DNA from: Periplaneta americana
Lineage: Eukaryota; Arthropoda; Insecta; Blattodea; Blattidae
Assembly: GCF_040183065.1 (NCBI RefSeq)
Contig: NC_091117.1
Location: forward strand, 101,567,501-101,631,500
Reading direction: 5' to 3'
Length of the DNA: 64,000 bases
Shown here: positions 12,363 through 23,406 of the stretch, one piece after another
Position numbering within the stretch: position 1 is the first letter of the stretch
Layout: every line of letters starts with the position of its first letter
Program-made: the position numbers and the translations under genes
The notes under the pieces: generated by a model
The model's database searches: none
Told to the model about the DNA's origin: nothing
What the model saw: only the letters and a program-made list of their open reading frames with translations

Positions 12363-12429
12363 GAAAAATATTGGAGTGCAAGAGGTCAAATGCCTTCATT
12401 GTCAAACACCTGGCATTAGAAAACAACAA
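12363..12429 (+). mobile_element. 67-bp 3'-end copy of the LINE beside its parent
   Basis: The piece runs from gaaaaatattggagtgcaag to the aaaacaacaa tail and nearly duplicates 12262-12332. On both sides lies the 29-bp direct repeat beginning ctttcataccattatgtcc (12334-12362, 12430-12458). This is either a very short secondary retro-insertion with a long target duplication or a local tandem duplication of about 96 bp. Confidence 0.75.
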
Positions 12430-12458
12430 CTTTCATACCATTATGTCCAGACATTGTT

Positions 12459-12840
12459 AATCATGGAATATAGTCGTTCAACAGCTGTGAAGTGCCATAA
12501 ACACAATAAATACAAAACAAACTTGAATGACTTTTGATAGATAAAAAGGAATATTGGAACAACTGGATAATATGCACAGTAGAGCAATGGCGGTAGTTGA
12601 CGTTACTCGCTGGCCACTAGTCATCGGGCCGTACCGAGCTGTGTCAAACAAAAGACAATCGAAATGGTGGTAGTGAAATTCGCGATTATTTTCTTAAATA
12701 AATCACTCCATTAGACAAGTGCAAGGTTTATATAGTACAATGGCAGTGTTTTGAATGCATTAAAACAAAATGCAGATGTAGTAAGATCTTAAAGTAGGTT
12801 ATCACAACGAAATGAAGAGAAAAAAAGGAATATCATTCAA
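12459..12840. promoter_or_regulatory. Upstream region of the 131-codon ORF (tentative)
   Basis: The stretch around 12575-12670 is richer in CpG than its surroundings (gttgacgttactcgctgg, atcgggccgtaccgagc), as insect promoters and 5' untranslated regions can be. No TATA box or initiator can be assigned with confidence. Confidence 0.25.
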
Positions 12841-13236
12841 ATGACGGAAAGTAAATTTCCGGTTAATGTTCACCAAAGCGTTAAGTACGTAATTATGACT
12901 GCGTTGCTATTTTATTTGTGGCCTAGAGTAAAATACCTACCCTTTTACGAAAAAGAAATCTTAGGGGCCATGAAGTTATTCGCCATGTTCATTATATTAT
13001 TGTTCTCAACATTACGAAACAAAAACTGTCATAAAGGCCATGGCCGACTAGAAACATTGATACCAGAGATAAACCAATTCTGCCGTGATGAAACAAAAGA
13101 AAATGCGACAGATAGTTTAGTTCGAGATAAAATGGACACTTTACAAGACACAGTGAAATGTTTCGAAAAGGAAATGACAGAAAGGTACAATTGTTGCCTG
13201 TCTGCACATGTGCGGACTTTGTTAATAAAAATCTAA
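12841..13236 (+). CDS. Hypothetical 131-aa membrane protein or first coding exon
   Basis: The ORF starts MTESKFPVNVHQSVKYVIMT. It has two hydrophobic stretches (about residues 17-37 and 42-58) separated by a short charged loop, then a polar, probably helical region (residues 75-112, with LVRDKMDTLQDTVKCFEKEM) that could form a coiled coil. This pattern suggests a small membrane-anchored protein. No transposon motif is present. Inside the 3' part, AAAG|GTACAA at 13181-13190 could be a splice donor; then the last 16 or so residues would be intron and this would be the first coding exon of a longer gene. I do not recognise the family. Function unknown; a chance ORF is not excluded. Confidence 0.45.
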   Translation: MTESKFPVNVHQSVKYVIMTALLFYLWPRVKYLPFYEKEILGAMKLFAMFIILLFSTLRNKNCHKGHGRLETLIPEINQFCRDETKENATDSLVRDKMDTLQDTVKCFEKEMTERYNCCLSAHVRTLLIKI

Positions 13237-14029
13237 ACTAACCAAACCTAACCTTCGTATATGCATGGTGTGTAACTGGGGCAAGAAGGGATCTTCTTCA
13301 TTTTATCTGCAATGTACACGCGAAAATAAATTCAAGTAAGGATCACACTCCCACTGTATGAGAGGTCCGCTCATGTGCTACAGCAAAACTATTTCTGTCC
13401 CAAGCCTCTTGTCTAAGTCACATAATCTACACGCAATATTTACACAAATGCACCTTGTTGCTAACAATGATGCTGTCTCTCAATCATGTTCAGAACGAAG
13501 GAGGTAGAGAGAGAAAAAAAAAACAAATTTCTCCTTCTAACAACACCACACACCAACGTCATGTTCTTATGTTGGCGACATTGTGTATTTAGTTAAATTT
13601 GTGGTAAATGCAACAGCATGGTTCAAAGCTACTGTGATAATTTTCAATTTAGCGGGAATATTTTTATTGTTCGTTTGTGAAGATAGTAACCCAGTGCTCA
13701 GAAATTTGGGCAGTGTTTTGAAAAAAAACTTAAAACAACTCACTAACATTAACAATCATTAGTTCGCTTGCAAATGTGGTAAGATTATAATATTATCATG
13801 CTTATACAGCTATCGGAAAAGTTAGCAACATATTAGTATTTTACAAATTGCGCATGCGTGAAGGGGACAGGAGAGGTGGCAGGCGGAAGCAGATGAGTGG
13901 GAATAGAATGGATGGAGCTTGGAAGTTAAGAACAACTAATTTCTTCACTCTTCCTAATGAGTTTATATATGTACAAGATCATTAAACTTTACATATACAA
14001 TCAGAATGCTGTAAATGTTTAATTCTTCT
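13237..14029. other. Intergenic, nothing recognised
   Basis: If the ORF upstream is a first exon this would be intron. Otherwise no supportable feature is seen. Confidence 0.35.
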
Positions 14030-14265
14030 ACTTGCAAAAATGCATCTTCTGCGGACCTCTGGGGCTTTCGAAGAGACTAGTGAAGTGCTTTGTATGGAGT
14101 TTGGCATTGTATGGGGGCAGAAGCTTGGACATTATGACGAAGTGAAGAGAAACGACTAGAAGCATCTGAAATATGGATATGGAGAAGAATGGAGTGTGTG
14201 AAATGGACAGACAGAATAAGAAATGAAGCTGTCTTGGAAAGAATGGTTGAAGATTTTCTAAGTGT
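14030..14265 (+). mobile_element. LINE reverse-transcriptase C-terminal scrap (second LINE family)
   Basis: In plus-strand frames the region gives a LYGG(R)SLDIMT-like segment, the decayed form of the LYGAETWTL motif downstream of LINE reverse transcriptases, and then an EMWIWRRME-like stretch (MDMEKNGV in the present frame). The residue order fits the end of an insect endonuclease-type LINE but not the other LINE families here. Both ends are truncated and frames are broken. Confidence 0.55.
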
Positions 14266-14461
14266 TGTACGAATGAACCTTTTTCTATTAAAAGCTTCAT
14301 TTGCCATTGCTATCGTCCTTTTCACTTCCTAGCAGCAGCTTATATTACTACTTACAAATATTTGAATTTGTACAGCTGTTCCATTGCCTTATTTCGAATT
14401 CGCAAATTAGTTTCCTTCCAATAACCATGGTGTTCGTCTTGTTTGCATTTATCTCTATAAA

Positions 14462-15528
14462 TTGTGTTATACACATATTATCGTCAATATCTTGGAGTAA
14501 CTTACAATGACAAAACTGTTTTCGACTCCATGAGAACTATGGAAGCCCTCCAATCTCAGTTAGAATGTCTGACCACCTCACCCTTGCTCCAGCCTTACCA
14601 AAAATACAACGTGGTTTCATTTGTCCAAAGCTTGTATACCCTTTTCAAACAATCTCCTCTGACAAATTACCTGTCAAATTCCTCAAAGATGTAGATCTTA
14701 TTAAAAACTCAATAGTTAAGGACATCCTACAACTTCCTGGAGATATTCCAGACAATATGTTGTATTCTGATAAAATATTTAAAGGCTTAGTTATATTCTG
14801 TGCACGTTGGGAAGCCTACTTGCAACACAACTCTTGCATGAAGTTGAATCTGTGTAATAATATGTACATAAACAACACTAGATGTCTAATGGAGGAAGCT
14901 AAACATTATTTGAACAATCTTCAAATCGATGAAACTGAATCCCTAACTTCTACAAGAGGAGTAATAAACACCAGAAAAATTAGGACCGAATTATGCCAAC
15001 AAGAGTACAATGCATGGTGCAACTTACCTCAAAGGCAAAAGGCGTTATTCTGTACAGTGAATTCACACCCTCTAACAAATGGATAACTAAGTCCGATGGA
15101 ATAACTAGCAGTGAATGGAAGGAGGCTATCAAAATGACTGCCTACGTAAGTGCTATAAGAGCGATATCCAGTAGGTCTCAGGACAACCACTGCAGGCGAT
15201 GCCTCAGTGAGAGAGGAACCCTTGGACATGTCCTGGGAGCCTGCCCTTATGGTGAAACATTGCGTATACATAGGTACCATGCAATTAGAACTAAATTGGC
15301 CCATGTCCTTAAAAGATTAAAATACACCGTCTATGAAGAAGTCCATGGAACTGCCGACAATGGCAGTAACAGATGCATTGACATCGCCATTAATGAATCC
15401 TGTCTCAGGGTATGATCATTGACCCCACCATCAGGTTTGAAACATATAAAGGACAGCATGAAGGTGTACATGAGGAGAAACGAGCAATCTACGTTCCAAC
15501 CATCCCATATTATAAAGATAAATACTAA
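14462..15528 (+). mobile_element. R2-like LINE, upstream portion (RT thumb to restriction-like endonuclease)
   Basis: It begins in the thumb (RQYLGVTYNDKTVFDSM), runs through a conserved linker (KFLKDVDLI, LQLPGDIPDNMLYSD, WEAYLQHN), then NHCRRCLSERGTLGHVLGAC, a CCHC zinc knuckle, and YEEVHGTADNGSNRCIDI followed by MIIDPTIRFETY, which together look like the restriction-like endonuclease (catalytic Asp/Lys region) that R2-group elements carry after the reverse transcriptase. The fingers and palm are missing (5' truncation), and at least two frame changes occur near 15.0-15.4 kb. The C-terminal end resumes at 18830 after an insertion. Confidence 0.8.
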
Positions 15529-16054
15529 CTTTACTATCACCTTTCTGCATGAATTTTGTTGTTTTGAAATAAATGGGCGTTTCTGAATCACAATTTCACA
15601 CTGATAGAAAAAATGAAATGCGTTTTCGCGTATCATGTCAGAATTTTTTACAATTCAAAATTTTATGTTTTCAATATTTTTCGTAATATAGTAATATTAC
15701 AGTGTAATTGTCATTTGTTAGAAAGGCACGACAGCTTTTAATTTAAACATTTATTACTTAAAATGTGAAATAATATATTTTATTATGTTTATATTTGATA
15801 TTTATTAAAATCTACTAACTATATCCACTCTTGGGGATGTACAAAATTGTATCCTCCCCCCTAAAATGAACCGAGGTTAAGACGTCCGTTGTTTATTCTT
15901 GGAGATTTTTATCTGTCTGCACCAAATGTTATCTATAAACAGGAAGTTGAAATGTTTAGTGTCTCAGGTCATAAAAAATTATGAAGGAAATATTTACTCT
16001 TAGAGATTGCTATTAAAACTAACAATGAATTAGGGAAATGACAGAGGGTCCCCA

Positions 16055-16300
16055 TATCTATATATATAATTTGAACTGGTAATGGAAATTACGGGAAAAC
16101 GGCTGAACGGATTTTAATAAATGGCCCCTCATTTTGAAGCTTGGAACCCAAAGTTTTTCGGAAAAGTAGTAGTTTTCAGTGAAATGTCAGTTTTCCTACA
16201 TAATTTTCCTATTTTCCAAAATCCATCTGTTGTCAGTTTTGAGAACTAATTTTATCGAATCACAGCCAACTTGATTGAATTTCAGAAGAAAACACACACT
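16055..16300. repeat. Dispersed repeat segment with the word acggctgaacggatttta
   Basis: The stretch starting tctatatatataatttgaac and containing gaaaacggctgaacggattt and cccctcattttgaagctt looks like the conserved leader of an insect interspersed repeat. Its family is not assigned and only one copy is present here. Confidence 0.35.
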
Positions 16301-16972
16301 ACAATAAACAATAGGCTATTACACGAAGGCCATGACCTCAGGATTGCCGACATATTTAGAGCTCAATTCAATTTGTTATTAAAAACTGTTTCTGCAGTGT
16401 ATAATAATTTTCTGAGTACAGCTGAGTATTGGATATTCAAATCTACGAAACTTGAGGTGGTTTGATGACATTATTATCATTAGAAATTAAATATTATTAT
16501 AGTTAATATCATGATGCATCTATTTTTCATTAATTGTACATAATATTGATGCTATATTGATGACATGAAAGTGAAACGTTTTGAGGTTATGTAAGTAAAT
16601 GTAGAGAATATCTTAATTTAGATCTTCATTTCTATAATTTACTGAGTGGCTGCTATATATAACTGCAAAACTTAAGATAATAATATTGTTATTATACATC
16701 AAATATTTTTATACTTATTAACCCAGTGGGGTTGGGTCTTTTTAATATACTTAATGGCGGTGTAGTGTAGATATTGATATGTGTCATTGTCTTCAGTATT
16801 GGCTCGAGAGAGCGCAAAAATTACAGTTCCTAAGGAAAGATCAAAAGGTATTGCTTACTGATAAAATAAGAGGCCTAGAAAATTTTGTAGTCTCCAGATC
16901 ATTTCAACAAGATCTCTTAGTAGGATCTCATTTTTCTGCGAGAGTACAACATAATAGTGTTGTTTCATAGAA

Positions 16973-18555
16973 ATGTCGAAACGTGGTTGTGTAAATGATC
17001 CAAATTTGTTTTGCTATATATGTGGGTCATATACATTAGTAAAACAGTGACAATATAACAGCTTTTGTGAAGAATACTTCCTTTCAATATTTTAGCATTA
17101 AGTTAGGAGACCAGGACAAGTCCTGGTACCCTCATAAAGTGTGTCATAGTTGTGTTGAAGAGTTGAGGAGTTGGAAAAATGGAAAAAGGAAGTCATTGCC
17201 CTTTGGTATCCCTATGATTTGAAGGAAACCTACATCCTAACATTCCCTCTGCTATTTGGCCCGTACCTCATGGTCCTGATATTCCTGTTCTGGTACACTC
17301 TGAATCAGATACATTGCCTTCTGCATCCAGTAGCACTGAAACTGAATCTCCAGTGGGTCATACTTATGAACCAGACAATTCTGGTGATGATAGATGTTTT
17401 AATCAAAGTGAGCTTAATGATTTAGTGAGGGATTTAAATTTGCCTAAAAAATCAGCAGAACTATTAGGTTCTAGGTTAAAAGAAAAGAAAGTATTGACTG
17501 AGGGTACATATTTTTCATGGTACAGGCATCGTGATAAGGAACTAGTCCCTTTTTTTTGCTGAAGAAGAAAATTTAGTGTATTGCCAAGACATCCCTGCCA
17601 TCTTAAAATTTTATAACATGTTATAATTCCAAAGAGTGGAGGTTCTTCATAAGTTATTCTCAGAAAAGTCTTAAAGGTGTTTTGCTTCATAAAGGAAACA
17701 TTTATCCTTCCATTCCTGTGGCCCACTCTTTTGTTTTAAAGGAGACATATGAAAATGTAAAATTTTTGTCACAAAAACTGCAGAATGAAAACCATCTATG
17801 GTCTATCTGCGGAGATTTCAAGATTATTGGACTATTACTTGGTCAGCAGGCTGGTTTCACAAAATATTCTTGTTTCTTATGTGAATGGGATAGCAGAGCT
17901 AGATCGGAACACTGGGAAAGGGAACAGTGGCCATGTAGACTAATTTAATATCGGCTGAAAAAAATATAAAAAGTGAGCCTCTTATTGATCCCTCAAAAGT
18001 ATTGTTGCCACCTCTGCATGTGAAATTAGGTTTAATGAAACAGTTTGTGAAAACTCTAGATAAAGACAGTGAGTGCTTTAAATACCTTTGTGTTACATTT
18101 CGTTCATTATCCTATGAAAAAATTAAACCTGATGTATTCGTTGGCCCAGTCAGATTATGGACAGTCAGTTCGAGAATACTATGAGTCGAGATGTAAAAGA
18201 TGCCTGGAATGCTTCCAAAAATGTTGTTTTTAATTTCCTTGGAAATAAAAGAGACCCAAATTATGTTAACATAGTGAAAGTGATGCTACAAAGTTTCAAA
18301 CAGATTGGCTGTAACATGAGTGTCAAAGTACATTCCCTTCATTCCCATCTAAATTATTTCCCTCATAATTTAGAAGATTTTAATGAAGAACAAGGTGAAA
18401 GATTTCACCACGATATCAAAAATATGGAAGTGAGGTATCCAGGGAAGTAGAGTGTTAATATGATGGTGGACTATTGCTGGATGTTAAAAAGGGACTACTC
18501 TGAACAACATGAGAGGAGGTCAAAGATGAGAAAATTGAAGTGCAATATTGAGGTA
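16973..18555 (+). pseudogene. Broken gene of an unassigned, repetitive animal protein family (probable transposase)
   Basis: An N-terminal Cys-rich part (MSKRGCVNDPNLFCYICGS ... CHSCVEEL) could bind zinc. It is followed by GKRKSLPFGIPMI, a Ser-rich linker, FSWYRHRDKEL, then a well-defined C-terminal half: ICGDFKIIGLLLGQQ, KYSCFLCEWDSRARS, LPPLHVKLGLMKQFVKTLD, GCNMSVKVHSLHSHL, EEQGERFHHDIKNME. From memory, near-identical motifs recur in many cnidarian and arthropod gene models of uncertain name. Conserved Asp and Glu residues (CGDFK, EEQGERFH) would suit a DDE-type nuclease, but this is inference. The copy is broken, with about four interruptions. It sits within an R2-like LINE. Confidence 0.65.
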
Positions 18556-18829
18556 AGGTTATGAATGTCCTTATAATTATTAATTAATATTAATTAATGA
18601 TTAATTAGTGGTAAGTAGCAAATTGTGGCCTAGTTTTTCTCACAAAATTCTTGTTGAAAATAATTTTTATAACGTTTCACAAAACTATAATTTCATTTCT
18701 AATTATTCATGAATTGTCTGAAAACTTGACGTGATGGGGGAAAAATGGAGATTATTTTCGAATTCAGCATAAAAATTCGTTTAGAATCGCCTATCAGATT
18801 GAAAACAACAGAAAATAAGTTTTGAAATG

Positions 18830-19303
18830 GAGAACGGTGATATCAATGTCATGGGATTGATGTTTGGAGCAAGAGGAATGATAGCTAACTGCTCTTCTCA
18901 ATTCTGTAAGACCATAGGGCTGCACAGATCTTTTCTAAATGAACTGGCCCTCATAATTAGAGAGTCAGTTAAATTCTTATGGATCCACCTATATGGACTC
19001 TAATTCAATGTACTGAAAAAAACTGACTCACCATTATCTTTCTTTTTCTTATTAGCTTTCATTGTTTCTTTAATTGTTTGTCACTTCTTATTCTGTTAAC
19101 TGCCATTGTTTATTTTTCTTTGTTTAATTGTTTATCAGTTTTCCTACTCTGTTAACTTCCATTGTTTGTTTGTTTACTTGTTTGCCATTTTTCTTACTCT
19201 GTTATTTTTCATTGTCTATTTGTTCTTTTTTTTTTTGTTCTGTATGCTTTGTCTAATGGCAGCCTCTGATTTAAGGAAGCTCTGGGAAATAAATAAATAT
19301 ATA
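18830..19303 (+). mobile_element. R2-like LINE, C-terminus and 3' UTR
   Basis: The frame INVMGLMFGARG ... FCKTIGLHRSFLNELALI ... IHLYGL (about 18853-19000) is the expected end of the protein interrupted at 15.53 kb. The 3' UTR contains four diverged repeats of about 50 bp and ends ggaagctctgggaaataaat with an AAAT-type tail. Position and order support one LINE copy split by the insertion at 15529-18829. Confidence 0.75.
19039..19236 (+). repeat. Tandem repeats of about 50 bp in the R2-like LINE 3' UTR
   Basis: Four degenerate units contain the word cattgtttgtttgttta or variants and attctgttaact. They are T-rich and probably belong to the LINE itself. Confidence 0.7.
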
Positions 19304-19306
19304 TCA

Positions 19307-19742
19307 GTAGCAGCCTGCAGTTACCAAAGTTGGCAGTTCTGTATGAAAAAATAGTGTATTTAGCAAATGCATGCTCAGTGCATCTAAATCAGATAATGAG
19401 TGTAATTACAGCACCTTCTTGAAGCTGACTGTGCACCCGAAATTGTACACCAACCATCTGCGCACCCTACTCACCCCATGCACTACACCTGTCCCACCCG
19501 GTACAACTAGTCACGTAGTGGAGCTATTAACTCCTACTGAATTTCGTTACACCAACTTTTCTAGCCTACACCTGTACCAGCAGACGGAATTGTAATACAT
19601 TATCACTTCAGAGAGCTGGGCGTTCCTATAGATTTGCAGTAAAGTATCATAACTTGACTAGTTTGTTGCATTATTAAATTTAATTCTTTGGCATAACAAC
19701 GCAAGAAATGAGCTGTAGGACACAGACACACACATTTAAATA

Positions 19743-19773
<31 letters not shown>

Positions 19774-20762
19774 TTCTGTAACTCTCCATGTTTCCCATTC
19801 ATTACATTAGCCCTGCCATTAACACAGCACAATTAGTTAATTAATGTGTAACTGGCTGAATTTCCGTTAGGTCTATATTCCATTAAGATAGTTTGCATCA
19901 AACTTTAAGCGTCATGTTTTGGTGGCAATAAAGAGAAATTTTCCATAACCTTTCTACTGGTACTTCATCTTTGATGTAACAGAGGATAGGTAACAGAGGA
20001 CTAAAACCATTTTAATTTAATTTAAAGTTTAATCTGAATGTGGAGCAAAATCAGTCAAACCCCGAAATATACCGTGATTTGTTGAATCTTCTGATTTGGC
20101 AAGTCCTCATATCGCTAATTCAAATGTGCCACAGAATTTTACATAGTTAATTATTTTTGATAGAACATATTAGCAGTGACAAATCTGTTTGACTTGAAAT
20201 GAGTTTTCGAATTTTCATGCTTTTCTATATTTTTAAGTCAAATTAACTAAATCTTTCACCCCGGTCTTTGTCCGTGTATTGTCTCCTCCAAACAGAAGAC
20301 ATGTGTGGGGAGAAAGTGTTTCCATCAGCACAGCAAAGAATCAATCGTTTCCATTATACATTTTGGTATTAAAATGATGTAGGCTACATGATTTTCCTCG
20401 ACTTTTTCCAGAAATTTCAATATTTAAATTTGGTGTAGGACGTCCTAACTTCTTAATTTAACATACAATATTTCTCTTTTAATTTCGAAAAGGGTTAGTC
20501 GATCAGGTTTTCATTTAATTCATTTTTAACATAAAATATTTTCTTAGAAACACTGACTAAACACATGACATAACAGTACTATAACACACTGGAACTGTAA
20601 TGATATACAGGAAATCCAGATGCCTATGTGTTCTCCTAACACAGGTGATAAAGAGATGAGGGTGTTGGTGGTTCTTTTTGTATATTCGGAGAGAGCTGCT
20701 TCAGTTGCAGCTGAATTGAGCTCCAGGAACTGCCGATCACAAATCCGAAAAGTACACTACAG
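19307..20762 (+). repeat. Unclassified non-coding dispersed repeat, copy A (1.46 kb)
   Basis: Starts gtagcagcctgcagttacca and ends gatcacaaatccgaaaagta plus cactacag. Copy B at 60831-61641 matches at both ends and across long internal stretches (gacgtcctaacttcttaatt, actataacacactggaactg). Copy A has about 630 bp more in its middle, including a (TA)n run. No reading frame is conserved between copies. Faint inverted similarity between the ends (both show ggcagttctg or ggcagttcctg) hints at a TIR element, not proven. Confidence 0.7.
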
Positions 20763-20948
20763 ATAATTCTCGAGCAGTTGAAGGCTCCTACAGACAGTAA
20801 AATCTCGAATCGAAGGAGAATGAATTGGAAATATAAATGAAACAATGAACTAGATTACATAAAAGCACGTTTTACATTTTTAATTTTACAGGTCCATGTA
20901 AATGGCGGTTCTGCAGGTCTACAGTTCTTATTGTAGAGCTGCCCATGA

Positions 20949-21241
20949 TATATATATATATAAAATCTGTTCGTCATTCACCCATATGAAGCCAGTCGTG
21001 TAGACGAATATACCAACAGAGTCATTGCCCAAGGTGTGCCATAGGAAACTGGTCTACGATACATCACCGATGAGATGATGACTGAGATTTGTGAGGATGT
21101 CATAGGGGAACTGGAGCTCCCAGAGAAAACCCCTGCATTACCTGGACCATGGGTCTATTCAACACAAGTCAAAACTTGAGAATCGAACCCAGGTTCACAG
21201 GATTATGAGTCATGCACTCTAGCCACTGGACCACTGTGGCA
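20949..21241 (-). mobile_element. tRNA-derived SINE, family 3
   Basis: Read on the minus strand from 21241: gccacagtggtccagtggct (box A region), cctgggttcgattctcaag (box B), a body of about 200 bp without coding potential, and a tail ending in (TA)n near 20950. The length of about 290 bp is typical. No clear target duplication could be read because the tail is low-complexity. Confidence 0.8.
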
Positions 21242-21689
21242 GCAAATTTATAAATATAAAATGTAATATTATTAATATTTAAATATTAACGTTTCAGATG
21301 CATGAAGTTTGAGATGCAAAAAAAAAAATAATAATAATTAAATGTTAATTTTTGTCTACAGTTTCATCAGTTGAAATGGCAAAAACCAATGGTTACTTAA
21401 TTCATAAAATAGTTTAAATTTGTCTTTTTGTTTTGTTGATTATGTAAATATAAGAAGAAACTACATTTCATAGGATGAATCTACCATTGAATTCTTGTGA
21501 AAAGTACAAGAAGTAGGAGGAGGAAAGGGAAAATAAATGTTCTTTCTTGGAGCTGTTGCATATAGCTGAAATGACGTATTCTGATGGATTTAGCCGCACT
21601 TATAATGACCTCAACGAGCAGGATTTCTTTTCCTCTCTTTTTACGTGAAGACAAACCTTCGAATCGTTGTATTTTGTATAGTTGATCAA

Positions 21690-22450
21690 ATTACAAATTA
21701 AACCAAACCCTTTAACTCTATTAAATATAGAGTAAGAAATACTGAAGTCAGAAGTAAATACTGAAATAATGAAACAATTGTCTTTAGAGACAATTAATAT
21801 TAGGTACCCTCCACAAAACTGGCTTCATTTATATACCGACAGATCCTTGATCTCCAGCGAACAAGGTGCAGGTGCAGGTGTTACGTACTATCTCTTCTCA
21901 CTTTATAGATCTCTTGGATATGGAACAACAAGTTTTATGGAGAAATCATTGCAATAAGTGAAAGTCTCAGGAATCTTCTATGCCACATCAACAAATTTAA
22001 AAATGCAGTTATATTGTCAGACTCCAAAGCAACTATTCTATCAATAGTCTCTAGACACACACCTTCATCTCAAACAGCAGAAATAACTAAAATGCTGTCT
22101 CAATAACACTTAATAAAAGAATTGTATTCCAATGGATACCATCCCATTGTGGAATTCTGGGAAACGAGAATGCGGGTGCTTTAGCAAAGAAGGGCAGTAC
22201 TGCTACTTACAGTTCTGTTATTAAATCTACATATTACTCTATGAAAAGATTTATAAAATATACATACTTAGACTTCAACAAACAAGTTTTAAACAAAATT
22301 TGGTAACACAATCTCAAGGAATTCTCTGCATCATGATCCACAGTTGATTCCCGATTTACTATGCAAATTGTCTGTAGCTGCATTTAGAGTGGCAACAGGC
22401 CATGACTGTTTGGCCAAGCATCTGCATAGAATTGGAATATATCAGTCCCC
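21690..22450 (+). mobile_element. RNase H-bearing LINE fragment, second copy
   Basis: Closely matches 11078-12170 of the copy at 9.2-12.3 kb: the RNase H start WLHLYTDRSLISSEQGAG, the HCGILGNENAG segment in a shifted frame, and the CLAKHLHRIGIYQS end. It lacks the SINE, so it shows the empty site gaaacaattgtctttagaga. Both ends are truncated and frames are broken; the 3' tail is missing. Confidence 0.85.
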
Positions 22451-23406
22451 CTATATATATTTGATCAGCAATGAATAAGGAACAATATGAACCTGTTCTC
22501 CAGAATTATCTGCAGCTTAACTCAATATTCGAGATCCACTGCAGTACTTCAATTGTATACTCTTGTGTTGCAGGTGTACCTCCTACTGAAACATTCCCGG
22601 TATCGGATTCTGGAGAGTTGGCTGATGCTTGTAGTGATGGGATTCTGCAATGTTCTAGTTTGGGAGCTGAGGGATGGCTGGCAGGTTGCAGCATGCATTG
22701 GCTCAACCATTGCGATGCATGTTAGCACAGTTGTGCGTCGCCTAGAGTGCAAGTTACCAAACTACACTGTATGACACATACACACTCACTCCACACAATA
22801 TATATCCAATTTCAGCACAGGGGAGTGTTGTGTGTGGTTCTCAGATATTTGTATCGTGTTGGTCACATAGCATCAGTACTATACTGTGTTTGTATCTGTC
22901 ACCATATTACACCAAAGCGAGTATCTACACAAACAGAGACACATCTGAAGAGATGTTAAATACTTCGGTCAATTCTGCAGTAGTTATTTTATTATATCTC
23001 TGCATGTCATTGACTTCATTTTGTAAGTGTGACTTGGAAATACTGTTTCTTGCATGAGAGCAGTGGAACAGGTATGTGTAATTGTTGATTGAAATACACA
23101 TTCTTTCTAGCAAATTAATTTGTGTTGTGTTCTTTTGTGAAAGCTTCTGAAAGTTTGAGTCACCATATATTGTGCTAATTTATAAGTTTGAATATATAGT
23201 TTCAAAAATTCTATGCTCAGACCACTAGAGATGATGGAGGAGACCAAAACAAATATAATAACCTTGGGTCGGAACTCATATTGAGTGAGTGAGTACTGAG
23301 CATGCACACATGAAAAACAAGAGTTGAGGAGGAGACCAAGATACATGATTCTGTTTACAAATCATGAAACTACGTGCTGATTTGATGTATGTATTATGTT
23401 GTGATT
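22451..23406. other. Intergenic with small unsupported ORFs
   Basis: Four overlapping frames of 60-95 codons on both strands between 22.47 and 23.1 kb have no recognisable motif. None is called. Confidence 0.4.

Larger units (their letters stand above)
15529..18829 (+). mobile_element. Insertion of about 3.3 kb splitting the R2-like LINE
   Basis: The LINE coding sequence stops after IPYYKDKY (15.53 kb) and its next expected segment (INVMGLMFGARG) appears at 18.85 kb. Everything between is foreign to it. The block holds a repetitive segment with the word cggctgaacggattttaata (near 16100), unannotated DNA, and the gene described at 16973-18555. Exact ends and target duplication could not be fixed by eye. 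Confidence 0.65.

Noticed and set aside
22471-22774. Overlapping 66-95-codon frames on both strands
   Set aside because: All frames open at once in the same stretch, none with a known motif; chance is likelier than coding.
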